The notes under the pieces: model-generated
What the model saw: the letters and a program-made list of their open reading frames with translations, nothing else
What the model was told of the DNA's origin: nothing
The model's database searches: none
DNA from: GCA-016699445 sp964555055
GTDB taxonomy: Bacteria > UBA10199 > JACPAL01 > GCA-016699445
Direction: 5' to 3'
DNA: 64,000 bases
NCBI GenBank assembly: GCA_964555055.1
Contig: CAZKQW010000013.1
Coordinates: forward strand, 1 to 64,000
Program-made: the position numbers and the translations under genes
Part shown: in pieces, positions 25,662 through 35,311 of the stretch
Layout of the letters: every line of letters starts with the position of its first letter
Numbering within the stretch: position 1 is the stretch's first letter

Positions 25662-25695
25662 AAAAAACCCGGTGGTTGCTGCCACCGGGTTTTTG
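25662..25695. terminator. Bidirectional intrinsic terminator
   Basis: Stem AAACCCGGTGG / CCACCGGGTTT with a 6-base loop, flanked by an A-run and a T-run. It separates the small secreted protein gene from the converging radical SAM gene and can serve both. Confidence 0.9.
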
Positions 25696-25716
25696 CTTTC
25701 GAAACGCTCTTTTTCT

Positions 25717-27735
25717 CTAATGACATCCACAACCGCTGCCGCAATTTTCCTCACCGACGGGAGAGGTAGGACGCATCGCAGTCTTTTGGGCTTCGGATTC
25801 GGGAAGTCTGACGGTGTGTTCCCATTGCGGTAACGGCATGGGGCGGTTGCCGGCGAAAACGCCATGGCGCCCGTATTTCCGATACCAATCCGCCACGGAC
25901 GCGTTCTTAAACATGTTCTCGATGATCTGCCTCCACCCGATGCCGGTATTGTAAGCGCAGAAGGAGATTTCCCCAAGCTGGGTTCCGTAGGGTATGATGC
26001 ACATCTCCGTGCGGCGGAAATCGTAATTGAAGAGATCTTGAAACCACATGCCGGCGACGAACATGAAGTGCCAGCGATCTTTCTTCCGCTCGTGACCGAC
26101 ACCATAATCCACCTTTCGGTCCAAGCCACCGCCGCTTTGCTTATCGAACTTCCGCAAAAGATCGCCCAATTTCATCTCCTTGGGCGCTTTGCTCGGGTTG
26201 AAGTTCCTCAAGAGGGATGTCGCCACCTCTAACTTAGTCAGCCAATTCGGCTGGAAAGCGTCGGTGATTTCCTGCACATCCTCTAAGAACCTCTCCAAAT
26301 TGACGAATTCGGTCAAAGGCAGCCATTCGCGATGCCGTTTATCGACCATCAACGCCATTCCGGTCCCGCAGTTGGGATGGCAGCCGCATTTCAAATTCCC
26401 GAACTCCTGGTTAGGTCCCTGCAACATATCGGACAAATCGGAGATCGGTCCGATGGCCGACAAAGGGAACCAATCGCGCAAAGGCTCCGAAATGCCCGTT
26501 TGCTTCTTCACATCGTGCGCGAGGTGAGACAAAGTATAGCGCTGTTTCTTACGCGTCTCGTCGTCCACATCCTCGTCGCGGCCCGTAAAGGATACGGGCT
26601 GGAAAGACACAAAGGTGATCTTGTCTGAGTTCTGGATCGCGAAATCCACGATGGGGCCGACTTGATGGTCGTTGATGGTGTTTACGATCGTCACGACGAG
26701 CACGACGTCGATTCCGGCGTTGTAGAGGTTCGTAATGGCGCGCAGCTTCACGTCGAAGAGATTCGAGATCTTACGGTGCTCGTTGTTCTCGTTACCGACG
26801 CCGTCGAACTGGAGATAGGCGATCCTCATCCCCGCATCATAAGCCTGCTTGGCGAAATCGGGATCCTCGGCGAAGCGGATCCCATTGGTCGCCGCCTGGA
26901 CGCTGAAGTAACCGACGTCCTTGCAGTATTTGATCGCATCGATGAAGTAAGGGGATAATGTTGGCTCTCCTCCCGAAAACTGCACCGACATTTGGCGACG
27001 CGGTTGGATCTTGAGCGAGTTGTCCAATATCTCCTTGATCTCCTCCCAGGAAAGTTCGTGCACGTAACCGACCTGGTTAGCGTCCATGAAGCAAGGATCA
27101 CACATCATATTACAACGGTTAGTGAGGTCGACCGTCAACACGGACCCGCGACCGTATTGAATGGAAGAGGTTCCATGGTTGCGGAGGTTCGTCAGTGGAG
27201 CTTTGAAATCCCTACCTGGATACAGCTTCTCGATCCTTTTCAAAAAAGCGGGATCGATCGCCATCACGTCTTCGAATTTACCGTGCTTCGGGCAATCCTT
27301 GATCATCAAGATTTTTCCGTCGACTTCGGCGATAGTAGCCTTTATTTCACCCGGATTTTGGTTAATAAGGTGCGTGTAGTCCTTTACTCCAGAAATAATT
27401 TCCTCACGAGCTTCTTTAACGCATTTGGGACAAAGTGAATCGGTTTGCCGAGGCCAGCCAAGTTGGGGAAAGGTTTTTTCCTTTTTTCTTAACAGCGGCG
27501 CTGGAGCCCACTTTGGTTTAAAAGGCGTTCCTTGATGTAGCTTATTTACAAGCTGAAAGACGGGCCAAAGAGCTTTAGCGCCTCCAACCAACAGTCGCTC
27601 ACCAAGTTTCAAACCACCCTGCTCCAGCTTTTTGGAAGCTAGCTGTCCAGGCTCCGCACCATAAAAGCGATTGAAATCCAAAAAACTCTTCTCTTGCTGC
27701 ATTTTTTCAAGATCTTTGTAAGCAACGGCGGCCAT
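25717..27735 (-). CDS. Radical SAM protein, tetraether-synthase (Tes)-like
   Basis: 672 residues. An N-terminal metal-binding part contains C102-P-K-C105 and a CPKHGKF motif (C148, H151). The radical SAM cluster motif follows: NRC208-N-M-M-C212-D-P-C215. Then come SGGEPTLSP and QFDGVGNENN. A Cys pair near NLKCGCHPNCGTG and a Cys-rich tail (CGSGCGCH) add possible cluster ligands. The CPKC...CPxHG...NRCNxxCxxC order is that of the archaeal Tes enzyme, which couples lipid tails to make membrane-spanning lipids, and of its bacterial relatives. The substrate here is unknown. It converges on the small secreted protein gene and diverges from trxA. Confidence 0.75.
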   Translation of the reverse strand: MAAVAYKDLEKMQQEKSFLDFNRFYGAEPGQLASKKLEQGGLKLGERLLVGGAKALWPVFQLVNKLHQGTPFKPKWAPAPLLRKKEKTFPQLGWPRQTDSLCPKCVKEAREEIISGVKDYTHLINQNPGEIKATIAEVDGKILMIKDCPKHGKFEDVMAIDPAFLKRIEKLYPGRDFKAPLTNLRNHGTSSIQYGRGSVLTVDLTNRCNMMCDPCFMDANQVGYVHELSWEEIKEILDNSLKIQPRRQMSVQFSGGEPTLSPYFIDAIKYCKDVGYFSVQAATNGIRFAEDPDFAKQAYDAGMRIAYLQFDGVGNENNEHRKISNLFDVKLRAITNLYNAGIDVVLVVTIVNTINDHQVGPIVDFAIQNSDKITFVSFQPVSFTGRDEDVDDETRKKQRYTLSHLAHDVKKQTGISEPLRDWFPLSAIGPISDLSDMLQGPNQEFGNLKCGCHPNCGTGMALMVDKRHREWLPLTEFVNLERFLEDVQEITDAFQPNWLTKLEVATSLLRNFNPSKAPKEMKLGDLLRKFDKQSGGGLDRKVDYGVGHERKKDRWHFMFVAGMWFQDLFNYDFRRTEMCIIPYGTQLGEISFCAYNTGIGWRQIIENMFKNASVADWYRKYGRHGVFAGNRPMPLPQWEHTVRLPESEAQKTAMRPTSPVGEENCGSGCGCH

Positions 27736-27883
27736 GGATTATCTCCTATAATTTCTTAACGTTTAGCTTTTTCTAAACATTCCAAACATTTGATTTTAAA
27801 CATCTTTTTCAGATGACGCTGTATGTAAAAACCGCAGTATTGGGTCAATAAAAATATAAAAAAATGGACACAGACTCGTCCCC

Positions 27884-27912
27884 TTGATTTATGGAAGGTG
27901 AGTCCTTAAATT
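27884..27912 (+). promoter_or_regulatory. Candidate promoter of trxA-ppcA
   Basis: TTGATT (27884-27889) and TAAATT (27907-27912) are spaced by 17 bp, about 45 bp before the trxA ATG, which has AAAAGGAG ahead of it. It is a moderate match. The rest of the 220-bp divergent gap is AT-rich and holds nothing else I can name. Confidence 0.4.
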
Positions 27913-27955
27913 TAAAGTTCACGCATCAAAGGCAAAAAAGCGAAAAGGAGATCTA

Positions 27956-28285
27956 ATGGCTTCCGAAAATGTTTTTCATACGACCGATCAAAACTTCGAC
28001 CGCGATGTGCTCAAGAATTCGAAACCCGTCATCGTCGATTTCTGGGCTACGTGGTGCGCCCCATGTCGCGCCTTAGCCCCGGTGATCGACGAAGTAGCCA
28101 ACCAGTTCAAGGATAAGGTGGGTGTCTACAAAGTGGACATCGACAGCAATCCTGAAAGCCCGGCGCAATTCGGCGTGAGGGGCATTCCTACGGTCATCCT
28201 TTTTAAGGATGGCAAAGTCGTCGACCAGGTGGTAGGTGCCGTACCGAAATCAACACTGGAAGGCTTGATCAAAAAAGCGCTATAA
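27956..28285 (+). CDS. trxA: Thioredoxin
   Basis: 109 residues, canonical length. Active site WCAPC (Cys34, Cys37), the buried Asp in VIVDFWA, and the cis-Pro in RGIPTVILF are all present. It reduces disulfides in the cytoplasm using thioredoxin reductase, which is not in this window. Only 7 bases separate it from the PEP carboxylase gene, so the two form one transcript. No functional link between them is obvious. Confidence 0.95.
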   Translation: MASENVFHTTDQNFDRDVLKNSKPVIVDFWATWCAPCRALAPVIDEVANQFKDKVGVYKVDIDSNPESPAQFGVRGIPTVILFKDGKVVDQVVGAVPKSTLEGLIKKAL

Positions 28286-28292
28286 TTCCGCG

Positions 28293-29849
28293 ATGCGGAA
28301 AATACCGGCGACCATCGCCACCCAACACCCCGACAACTCGAATGCACCTTCATGGCTCCGCTCGGCGAACGGCTCTGCTTTCATCTCGACACACGACGAA
28401 GTCGAGGAATGTTACCGCGTCTTCTCGGAACTAAGTTGTGATGAATACATGTGGGATTGGGAAGGAAAGTTCGTTGACGAAGCCGTCATCGAGCGTCTCT
28501 TCAACCTCTATCCCGATTATTTCGCAAAACATCAAATCGGCAAGGACAAGCTTCTCACATTTCGCATCCCGAACATCTCCCAAGAATCGGGCTTTCGACT
28601 CGCCCGCTCATTTATGACGTTGATTACAGCGGCCCATACGGCGCAGGAGCATAAGGTCCATTCCCCTCCCATCTTCGAAGCCATTCTCCCAATGACAAGC
28701 TCAGCGTCTCAATTAATCCTCGTACACAAAAAATATTTAAAGGCCCTGCAATTCGAAAAAGCCATTTTCGATAAAGCATTGATGAAGCCCACTGATCTGG
28801 AAGTGATACCCCTCATCGAAGGGACGGCCTCGCTCATACACTCAAGGCAAATTTTAAAAGATTATATTTTTTCTTATGAAGAGATTTTTGGGATCCGGCC
28901 TAGATATCTGCGACCCTTCATTGCACGCTCCGATCCGGCCCTGGACGCGGGATACCTCTCCGCCATTCTTTCGGCACGAGGCGCGATCTCGGAGTATTAT
29001 CTCTTCCAGGAGGAATCCCGCATTCCCGTTTTCCCCATGATTGGAGTCGGATCCCTCGCTTTTCGGGGAGGGCTTTCCCCTTTCTCATTAGATCGCTTCT
29101 TCAAGAATTATGCAGGTATTCGAACGGTCACCATCCAATCGGCTTTCCGTTACGACTACCCACTCGACGTCGTCAAAAAAGCCATTTGTACCTTAGATAA
29201 GAAACTTCCTAGCTTGAAGCCTTGCATTTTCACCCGATCAGAGATCGAGGAAATTTCTTTCTTAGACCGCTTCTTCGCTTCTCATTACCGTCCCATCATT
29301 CTTGAGTTGGCGACAAGCATTAAGGAGTTTGCTCCTTTCATTCCGTCTCATCGGGAAAGGATCCAACATACGGGCCACTTCGGTTATTCCAGAAAAATGG
29401 GCAATAAAACGTCTCTCCCACGGGCTATTACCTTCTCTGGAATCTTTTACTCTCTGGGCATACCGCCCTGTCTTATCGGAACCGGACGTGCGTTAAGAGA
29501 TTTTAGAAAAAAGGAGAAAAACCGTTTCGAGAAAAAACTGAATAAATATTTCCCGACATTGGAAGAAGATTTGGTGAAAATTGGGTCTTACTTGAATCGG
29601 GAGAATATCAAGCTCTTATCCCAAAAAAACCAAGCTTGGAAACGGATTCAAGAGGATGTCTTAGCAATAGAGGATTTACTAGGGCACAGACTCGAGCCTT
29701 CTTCTTCTGACGAATATATCCATCGAAACATGACTTCGAACGTATTCCATTTTTGGGAAAAATACCGCAAGAAGCCGGATGACGCGGGAAAGGCTCTGGT
29801 AAAATCGGAAGTTTTGAGGGCCGCTCACGTCCGCCGAAGCATCGGCTAA
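28293..29849 (+). CDS. ppcA: Archaeal-type phosphoenolpyruvate carboxylase
   Basis: 518 residues, matching the short archaeal-type enzyme rather than the roughly 900-residue bacterial one. It begins MRKIPATIATQHPDN, the hallmark N-terminus. SCDEYMWDWEGKFVDE (metal-binding Asp/Glu), FEAILPMTSS and the C-terminal HRNMTSNVFHFWEKYR also fit. It carboxylates PEP to oxaloacetate to refill the TCA cycle. This form is widespread in archaea and scarce in bacteria, so horizontal origin is likely. It converges on rodA with a four-base overlap. Confidence 0.9.
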   Translation: MRKIPATIATQHPDNSNAPSWLRSANGSAFISTHDEVEECYRVFSELSCDEYMWDWEGKFVDEAVIERLFNLYPDYFAKHQIGKDKLLTFRIPNISQESGFRLARSFMTLITAAHTAQEHKVHSPPIFEAILPMTSSASQLILVHKKYLKALQFEKAIFDKALMKPTDLEVIPLIEGTASLIHSRQILKDYIFSYEEIFGIRPRYLRPFIARSDPALDAGYLSAILSARGAISEYYLFQEESRIPVFPMIGVGSLAFRGGLSPFSLDRFFKNYAGIRTVTIQSAFRYDYPLDVVKKAICTLDKKLPSLKPCIFTRSEIEEISFLDRFFASHYRPIILELATSIKEFAPFIPSHRERIQHTGHFGYSRKMGNKTSLPRAITFSGIFYSLGIPPCLIGTGRALRDFRKKEKNRFEKKLNKYFPTLEEDLVKIGSYLNRENIKLLSQKNQAWKRIQEDVLAIEDLLGHRLEPSSSDEYIHRNMTSNVFHFWEKYRKKPDDAGKALVKSEVLRAAHVRRSIG

Positions 29850-30952
29850 AACATAAAACGCCGCATCGAGATGTTCAGCAAGAAGCTCGTTCCCACCATC
29901 ATCATCACTAAGGAAGACCCCCCGTAGGACAGGAACGGAAGTGTAACTCCGGTCAAGGGGATCAAACCTAAAACGCCTCCTAGATTAATAACGATTTGCC
30001 AAAAGAAAAGAGACGTTACTCCTAAGGCTAAAAAGAGACCAAAGCTTTCTTTTGCTTGCATCGCTTGAAAAAGGCCGATGACCAGAAGCGCTATGTAGAA
30101 CCCTAGGATTACCAAACACCCCGAAAAACCCCACTCTTCCGCCCAAACCGGGAATATGAAGTCCGTGTGCTTCTCTGGGAGGTAGAGAAGTTTATTATGC
30201 ATTCCCTTCAAGTAACCTTTTCCTAAAATTTGTCCCGAACCTACCGCGATCTTGGATTGAAGCAAATGATACCCTCGCCCCTTAGGATCTTCATCGGGAT
30301 GAAGAAAAGCCAAAATGCGGGCCTTTTGATGTCCTGACATCATCTTTTGATAAGCACCCACGGATCCGACAAGACCTACGATTAGACAGATGAGAACAAT
30401 CCTTTTCTGAACACCGGCGAATAAAACCAAAGAGGCAAAAGTAGCGATGAGAAACAAACTGGAACCAATATCTTTTCCAATTAAAATAAGAGCCAGAGGA
30501 ACCATGAAAAGCATGAGCGGCACGATTAACTCAACCCACCCATAATTACGAAATGTAGGCGGATGTTCGGAGAGATACTTAGCCATTGTCAAAATAAAGG
30601 CCATTTTTGCGAATTCAGACGGCTGAAAACTGACAGGGCCAATGACAAGCCAATTTTTATTTCCAGCCACTTCCTTACCGAAAAGAGCCACGAGGATCAG
30701 TAAGACGATTGATAAAGCATAAGTGGGATAGGCCAACGTCAGAAAGACACGATAATCAATGAATAGAATGATGAATGAAACCGCAAACCCGATGCCGAAC
30801 CACATTAACTGTGAGATGAGCATACCTGACACACCCCCGGTTGCGATGTTATAGGTAGCGCTGTGAAGATTCACCAGCCCGATCGCGCAAAGAGTCAGGG
30901 AAACCCAAAAAAGAGGCCAATGAAAATGCATTTTTAGTCGTTGATTAAACAT
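29846..30952 (-). CDS. rodA: Rod-shape peptidoglycan polymerase RodA
   Basis: 368 residues with ten membrane helices of the SEDS family. Motifs: GIGFAVSF, FQPSEFAKMAFI, the catalytic Asp region HTDFIFPVWAEEWGF, and GVTLPFLSYGGSS near the end. It polymerises lipid II glycan strands with its partner PBP2, whose gene precedes it with a one-base overlap. Last gene of the mre operon. Confidence 0.95.
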   Translation of the reverse strand: MFNQRLKMHFHWPLFWVSLTLCAIGLVNLHSATYNIATGGVSGMLISQLMWFGIGFAVSFIILFIDYRVFLTLAYPTYALSIVLLILVALFGKEVAGNKNWLVIGPVSFQPSEFAKMAFILTMAKYLSEHPPTFRNYGWVELIVPLMLFMVPLALILIGKDIGSSLFLIATFASLVLFAGVQKRIVLICLIVGLVGSVGAYQKMMSGHQKARILAFLHPDEDPKGRGYHLLQSKIAVGSGQILGKGYLKGMHNKLLYLPEKHTDFIFPVWAEEWGFSGCLVILGFYIALLVIGLFQAMQAKESFGLFLALGVTSLFFWQIVINLGGVLGLIPLTGVTLPFLSYGGSSLVMMMVGTSFLLNISMRRFMF

Positions 30953-32853
30953 TAGAGATTTCCTCCCGCTCCTGATTTATCGGGAAGTAGCTTATGAATT
31001 TTCATATATTCGTCCAAGACGGCACGGGCGATGGGCGCGGCCGCTGAAGCCCCAAAACCTCCATGTTCAACAATCACTCCGATCGCAATTTGAGGGTCTT
31101 GGTAAGGAGCATACACGACAAACCACGCATGATCTCCCGTATTAATGCCCTTAGCTCGGGACTTTCCCTCTTCACTGATAACCTGCGCAGTTCCTGTCTT
31201 GCCCGCCATCTCGTAATAAGGCGTGCGAATTCCATGAGCCGTGCCCCCATCGCTTTGAATAGCATCTCTCATTCCGGCATGAACGATGTCTAAAGTGTGT
31301 TGAGAGATTGGCAATTTTTCGGCTTCCTTTAATTCATACTTGAAAATAACATCCCCATCATCATCTTGTATTTCTTTGAGGAGATGGGGTTTTATTTTTT
31401 TACCCATTGCCACTTGAGCAACCATGAGTGCATTCTGTAAAGGAGTCGCGGTATCGTACCCTTGCCCTACTGAAATAGACAAATTTTCTCCCGGTTGCCA
31501 TTCTTCCTTGAAGACCCTTTTTTTCCATTCTGCCGTCGGAATTAAACCCGGCTTTTCCCCCTCTAGATCTAGCCCACTCAGCTTGCCTAAACCCAACATC
31601 CTGGCGTATTTTGCAATCCTGTCGACTCCCAACTTCAAGCTTAATTGATAATAAAAAGTATCGCATGATTCAGAGATCGCCCTATGAATAGAAACAGAGC
31701 CATGGCCTCCCTTTCTCCAACACTTAAAAAACCGGCCACCATACTGCATTCCACCGGGACAAAAAATTGACTCATCTTGTTTCACTACCCCTTCTTCTAA
31801 AGCGGCTATAGAAGTGACGACCTTAAAAGTAGAGCCTGGAGGGTATGTGCCTTGAATAGCTCGGTTAAGCAGTAGATTCCTCGCATCGGACACAATATCG
31901 GACCATAAACTATGAGAGACATTAGATGCTAAATGGTCAGGATTGTAGGAGGGCAAGCTCACCATAGCCAAAATTTCCCCCGTCCTCGGGTCAAGGGCAA
32001 CAAGACCACCGGATCTGCCTGCGTACTTTTCCTCGGCGATTTTTTGCAATCGACTATCTATGGTCAAGACAACGTTTTTTCCGTGTTCAGCATCCCGATG
32101 CTCCCGAAAAACGGCTACATCCTCATTGTCGATCTCGCGTCCCGCTGCATCAACGATTTTCAGATCATATCCGTCTACACCTCTTAGATATGACTCCCAA
32201 TACTTCTCGACACCAGCCGCACCTACCAAATCCCCGAGACTGTATCGCCCTGGCTCATTTTTTTGTTTCTTCGATAATTCTTTCTCTGATATTTCAGCAA
32301 TGTAACCTAAAGTATTGGTCGCAATGGGCCCTTGAGGATAACTCCTTAATGGCCTGACCATGACTTCTACCCCACGCAAATCGAGGTTTTCGCTTTCGTC
32401 ATCGGTTTGCGAAACCTTCAAACCCCTGATTTTAACCGCCGTATCGTAAGGAATATCAGAAACCAAAGTAATCGGGTAGAACTTCGGCTGCCTCGCTCCC
32501 TCTTTCCATTTGGACTCAATGCTTTCCGGGGACACATTGACGATTTTAATGAGGGCATTTTTGACGGCTTCCAAATTTTTTACGTGCTGAGGAATGATGA
32601 CGAGGTCAAACGAAGGACGATTTTCAGCGATAGCGATATGGTTTCGATCAAAGATGATGCCTCGCCCCGCCGGAATTTTGATCTCTTTCATAGTATGGAT
32701 CGAGGAAAAATTACGGTAAAAACTTCCTTTAACCACCTGTAGCTGAAAGAGACGTCCGATGACTGTCATAAAGAAAACGATGATGAGGGCGAAGGCGAAA
32801 GAAATGCGCCGAGATCTTTCGGTCGATTTGGACTCTGAAAAATCAATAGGCAT
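30952..32853 (-). CDS. mrdA: Penicillin-binding protein 2 (elongasome transpeptidase)
   Basis: 633 residues: one N-terminal membrane helix (about 17-38), a pedestal domain, and a transpeptidase domain with the catalytic Ser341 in YPPGSTFK, SESCDTFYY, and KTGTAQ. It cross-links the sidewall peptide stems made by RodA. It overlaps mreD by 11 bases and rodA by one base. Confidence 0.95.
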   Translation of the reverse strand: MPIDFSESKSTERSRRISFAFALIIVFFMTVIGRLFQLQVVKGSFYRNFSSIHTMKEIKIPAGRGIIFDRNHIAIAENRPSFDLVIIPQHVKNLEAVKNALIKIVNVSPESIESKWKEGARQPKFYPITLVSDIPYDTAVKIRGLKVSQTDDESENLDLRGVEVMVRPLRSYPQGPIATNTLGYIAEISEKELSKKQKNEPGRYSLGDLVGAAGVEKYWESYLRGVDGYDLKIVDAAGREIDNEDVAVFREHRDAEHGKNVVLTIDSRLQKIAEEKYAGRSGGLVALDPRTGEILAMVSLPSYNPDHLASNVSHSLWSDIVSDARNLLLNRAIQGTYPPGSTFKVVTSIAALEEGVVKQDESIFCPGGMQYGGRFFKCWRKGGHGSVSIHRAISESCDTFYYQLSLKLGVDRIAKYARMLGLGKLSGLDLEGEKPGLIPTAEWKKRVFKEEWQPGENLSISVGQGYDTATPLQNALMVAQVAMGKKIKPHLLKEIQDDDGDVIFKYELKEAEKLPISQHTLDIVHAGMRDAIQSDGGTAHGIRTPYYEMAGKTGTAQVISEEGKSRAKGINTGDHAWFVVYAPYQDPQIAIGVIVEHGGFGASAAAPIARAVLDEYMKIHKLLPDKSGAGGNL

Positions 32854-33331
32854 AAGGATCTTCAGGCTCCTTTACCAGCCAATTCAAAAGCGGGAAGAAG
32901 ACGATGGAGGCCATACCTTGGAGAAGACTAAAGAGGATTGTATGAAAAAACTGCACGGAGCTTGAATAATCAAAGATATATAATATTCCCTGAATTACCC
33001 AGCGAGAGACAAATGAAAGGACAAAGACCCAGAGGATTTGAGAAGCGTCTTCCTGAAAAAAAAGATTTTTGTGGAATGAGCGGAGGAAGAAAAAAAAGAT
33101 CAGATACGTCATTAATAAAGGACCGTGAAATGGAATACTCCATGCCTCTTGAACTAATGCTATGGTGATGATCCATAAAACACCGGGAAAGAAAGGAATA
33201 AAGAAACCCAAATAAAAAATCGTTAATAAAAGTAAATCCAACCTTAAAGATGGTGTTGGGAAATAGGATAAATTTCCTTGTATAACTAATGAAAAGATCA
33301 TGATGCAAAAAAGACTGATGGCTCGTTTCAT
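32843..33331 (-). CDS. mreD: Rod shape-determining protein MreD
   Basis: 162 residues with five or six membrane helices, rich in Phe and Leu. The family is poorly conserved; the assignment rests on size, topology and its place between mreC and mrdA. The start overlaps the mreC stop (ATGA), so translation is coupled. MreD supports assembly of the elongation complex at the inner membrane. Confidence 0.88.
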   Translation of the reverse strand: MKRAISLFCIMIFSLVIQGNLSYFPTPSLRLDLLLLTIFYLGFFIPFFPGVLWIITIALVQEAWSIPFHGPLLMTYLIFFFFLRSFHKNLFFQEDASQILWVFVLSFVSRWVIQGILYIFDYSSSVQFFHTILFSLLQGMASIVFFPLLNWLVKEPEDPYAY

Positions 33332-34170
33332 TTCTTTTGGATTAAAACTTCTCTCACCTTAAAAAAATCGGCAGCTGGCAAAACCTCAGCCTCCTGGAAG
33401 ATTTCGAACTTCTTCTTTTTATTCCCGTGAACGTAACCCACCAATAGGCCTTCCGGATAGATCCCATCGAGTCCTGATGTCGTAACGGCGACACCGTCGT
33501 CGATCTGCGCTGAACGATTGAGGTATTCGAAAACTCCGATGAATAAATCCCTATTTAGAGACAACTTCTTACTCCGACCAACAACGAGGCCTCGTGCGTC
33601 TGTGCCGTCTATACGTACATCCACAGCACTCGTGGGGTCGACGATCAATAGCACCTGACTAGAATGCGAAGCGACCTTACTCACCTGACCTAACAAGCCT
33701 TGACTGGATATGACGGCTGCCCTCTTTTGTATTCCATCTTCCGAACCTTGATCGATTGTCAGTTGTCGAAATGGACCTGTAGGCGAAAAAGAGATGACCC
33801 GTCCCCCAATCCAATTGGCCTTTTCCTCCCTTTTCATAGAAAGGAGTTCTAAAAGACGATCTCTTTCCTTTTCAACGGAGATCCTCTTCATGGTTTCAAA
33901 CTCACGATCTTGAAGATCGTTTTTCAAGCGTGAGTTCTCTTTGGCTAAAGAAACTAACCAAAAGTAATGCTGGAAGGTCGATCGGAACTGATCTTCCACC
34001 CACAAGACCGTTTTCGAAACGGGATTGATGATGAAAGAAACAGACCGATCGATCCATAAGAACGGCTTTTTTTCTTCGACATCTTTTCGAAAATAAAGAA
34101 GGGAAGCCACTCCTCCTAAAAGGATTACGGCAACGATAATCCTTCTAAAAGTTCTTCCAAAAGAATCCAT
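33328..34170 (-). CDS. mreC: Rod shape-determining protein MreC
   Basis: 280 residues: one N-terminal membrane helix (about 10-27), a coiled coil (roughly 70-115, SLAKENSRLKNDLQD and on), then two periplasmic beta barrels with GGRVISFSPTGPFRQLTIDQGSEDGI and GLLGQVSKVASHSSQVLLI. It links MreB to PBP2 on the outer side of the inner membrane. It follows mreB after 8 bases. Confidence 0.95.
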   Translation of the reverse strand: MDSFGRTFRRIIVAVILLGGVASLLYFRKDVEEKKPFLWIDRSVSFIINPVSKTVLWVEDQFRSTFQHYFWLVSLAKENSRLKNDLQDREFETMKRISVEKERDRLLELLSMKREEKANWIGGRVISFSPTGPFRQLTIDQGSEDGIQKRAAVISSQGLLGQVSKVASHSSQVLLIVDPTSAVDVRIDGTDARGLVVGRSKKLSLNRDLFIGVFEYLNRSAQIDDGVAVTTSGLDGIYPEGLLVGYVHGNKKKKFEIFQEAEVLPAADFFKVREVLIQKK

Positions 34171-34178
34171 GCTCGGAA

Positions 34179-35213
34179 TTAAGTGATAGTAATACCTTTG
34201 AGAGTATCCAGTTGATCGAGAGCCATACCCGTACCGAGGACGACACAGGTTTGGGGGTCTTCGGCAACCATTACGGGCAATGAAGTTTCTTCTCGGAGCA
34301 AAATATCAATATTACGGATACAAGCCCCTCCTCCAGCCAAAACGATACCACGATCCACTATATCAGAAGCTAACTCAGGGGGAGTTCTTTCTAATGCAGT
34401 TTTAACCGTCTCAACGATGACATTCATAGGCTCTTGGATCGCCTCTCGCACTTCCTCTGAATTGATCTCAAACGTCTTAGGTACACCCGCTACCAGATCC
34501 CGTCCTTTCACCTCCATCGTCCGCACTTCCTTCTCTGGATAAGCCGTACCGATGTTGATCTTAATCTGTTCCGCTGTTCTTTCACCGATCAATAGATTAT
34601 ATTTCCTCTTCAGGTAATTTACAATCGACTCATCCAGCTTATCCCCAGCGGTCCTAACCGACTTACTATAAACAATACCCGCCAACGAAATCACCGCCAC
34701 TTGCGTGGTCCCACCTCCGATATCCACGATCATGTTTCCGGAGGGTTCAGTAATCGGCAGCCCCGCTCCGATTGCGGCAGCCATCGGTTGTTCAATTAAA
34801 AAAACCTCGCGGGCACCCGCCGACGCGGCGGATTCACGAACGGCTCTTTTTTCGACTTCCGTAATGCCAAAAGGGACACAAATAATGATACGCGGGCGGA
34901 TTAAAGTCTTGCGATTATGGGCCTTGCGGATGAAGTACCTCAGCATCGCCTCTGTGACTTCAAAGTCAGCAATGACCCCTTCCCTCATCGGACGTATTGC
35001 CTCAATGGTTCCTGGGGTCCGCCCCAACATCTCCTTAGCTTCTTTACCAACAGCCAAGACTTTACGGACGCCTCGGGCATCTCGCTGAACGGCCACGACG
35101 GAAGGTTCGAAAGCGATGATTCCCTTTCCTTTAACAAAAACAAGTGTATTTGCGGTTCCAAGATCAATGGCAAGATCATTGGAAAATAAGCCCAGAACGC
35201 GGTCTAGTATCAT
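34179..35213 (-). CDS. mreB: Actin-like cell-shape protein MreB
   Basis: 344 residues of the actin fold. Phosphate 1 motif is DLGTANTLV, phosphate 2 is VDIGGGTTQVAVISL, and the adenosine loop is GIVLAGGGACIRNID. The N-terminus (ILDRVLGLFSNDLA) fits the membrane-associating end. It forms curved filaments that steer sidewall synthesis. It is the first gene of the mreB-mreC-mreD-mrdA-rodA operon and diverges from the PpiD-like gene. No clear Shine-Dalgarno precedes the ATG. Confidence 0.97.
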   Translation of the reverse strand: MILDRVLGLFSNDLAIDLGTANTLVFVKGKGIIAFEPSVVAVQRDARGVRKVLAVGKEAKEMLGRTPGTIEAIRPMREGVIADFEVTEAMLRYFIRKAHNRKTLIRPRIIICVPFGITEVEKRAVRESAASAGAREVFLIEQPMAAAIGAGLPITEPSGNMIVDIGGGTTQVAVISLAGIVYSKSVRTAGDKLDESIVNYLKRKYNLLIGERTAEQIKINIGTAYPEKEVRTMEVKGRDLVAGVPKTFEINSEEVREAIQEPMNVIVETVKTALERTPPELASDIVDRGIVLAGGGACIRNIDILLREETSLPVMVAEDPQTCVVLGTGMALDQLDTLKGITIT

Positions 35214-35234
35214 AGAAATTTGTTAATTATCATT

Positions 35235-35262
35235 TTGACCAAATAAGGGCAAGGAATATCAT
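35235..35262 (+). promoter_or_regulatory. Candidate promoter of the ppiD-like/cca/coaE genes
   Basis: TTGACC (35235-35240), a 16-bp spacer, TATCAT (35257-35262), in the short gap diverging from mreB. Transcription would begin near 35269, which supports the ATG at 35312 over any start at about 35273. Confidence 0.45.
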
Positions 35263-35311
35263 AACAAACTAGTTGATTTCAGACAGGATTCGCCAGTATC
35301 AACTTTTCCCT

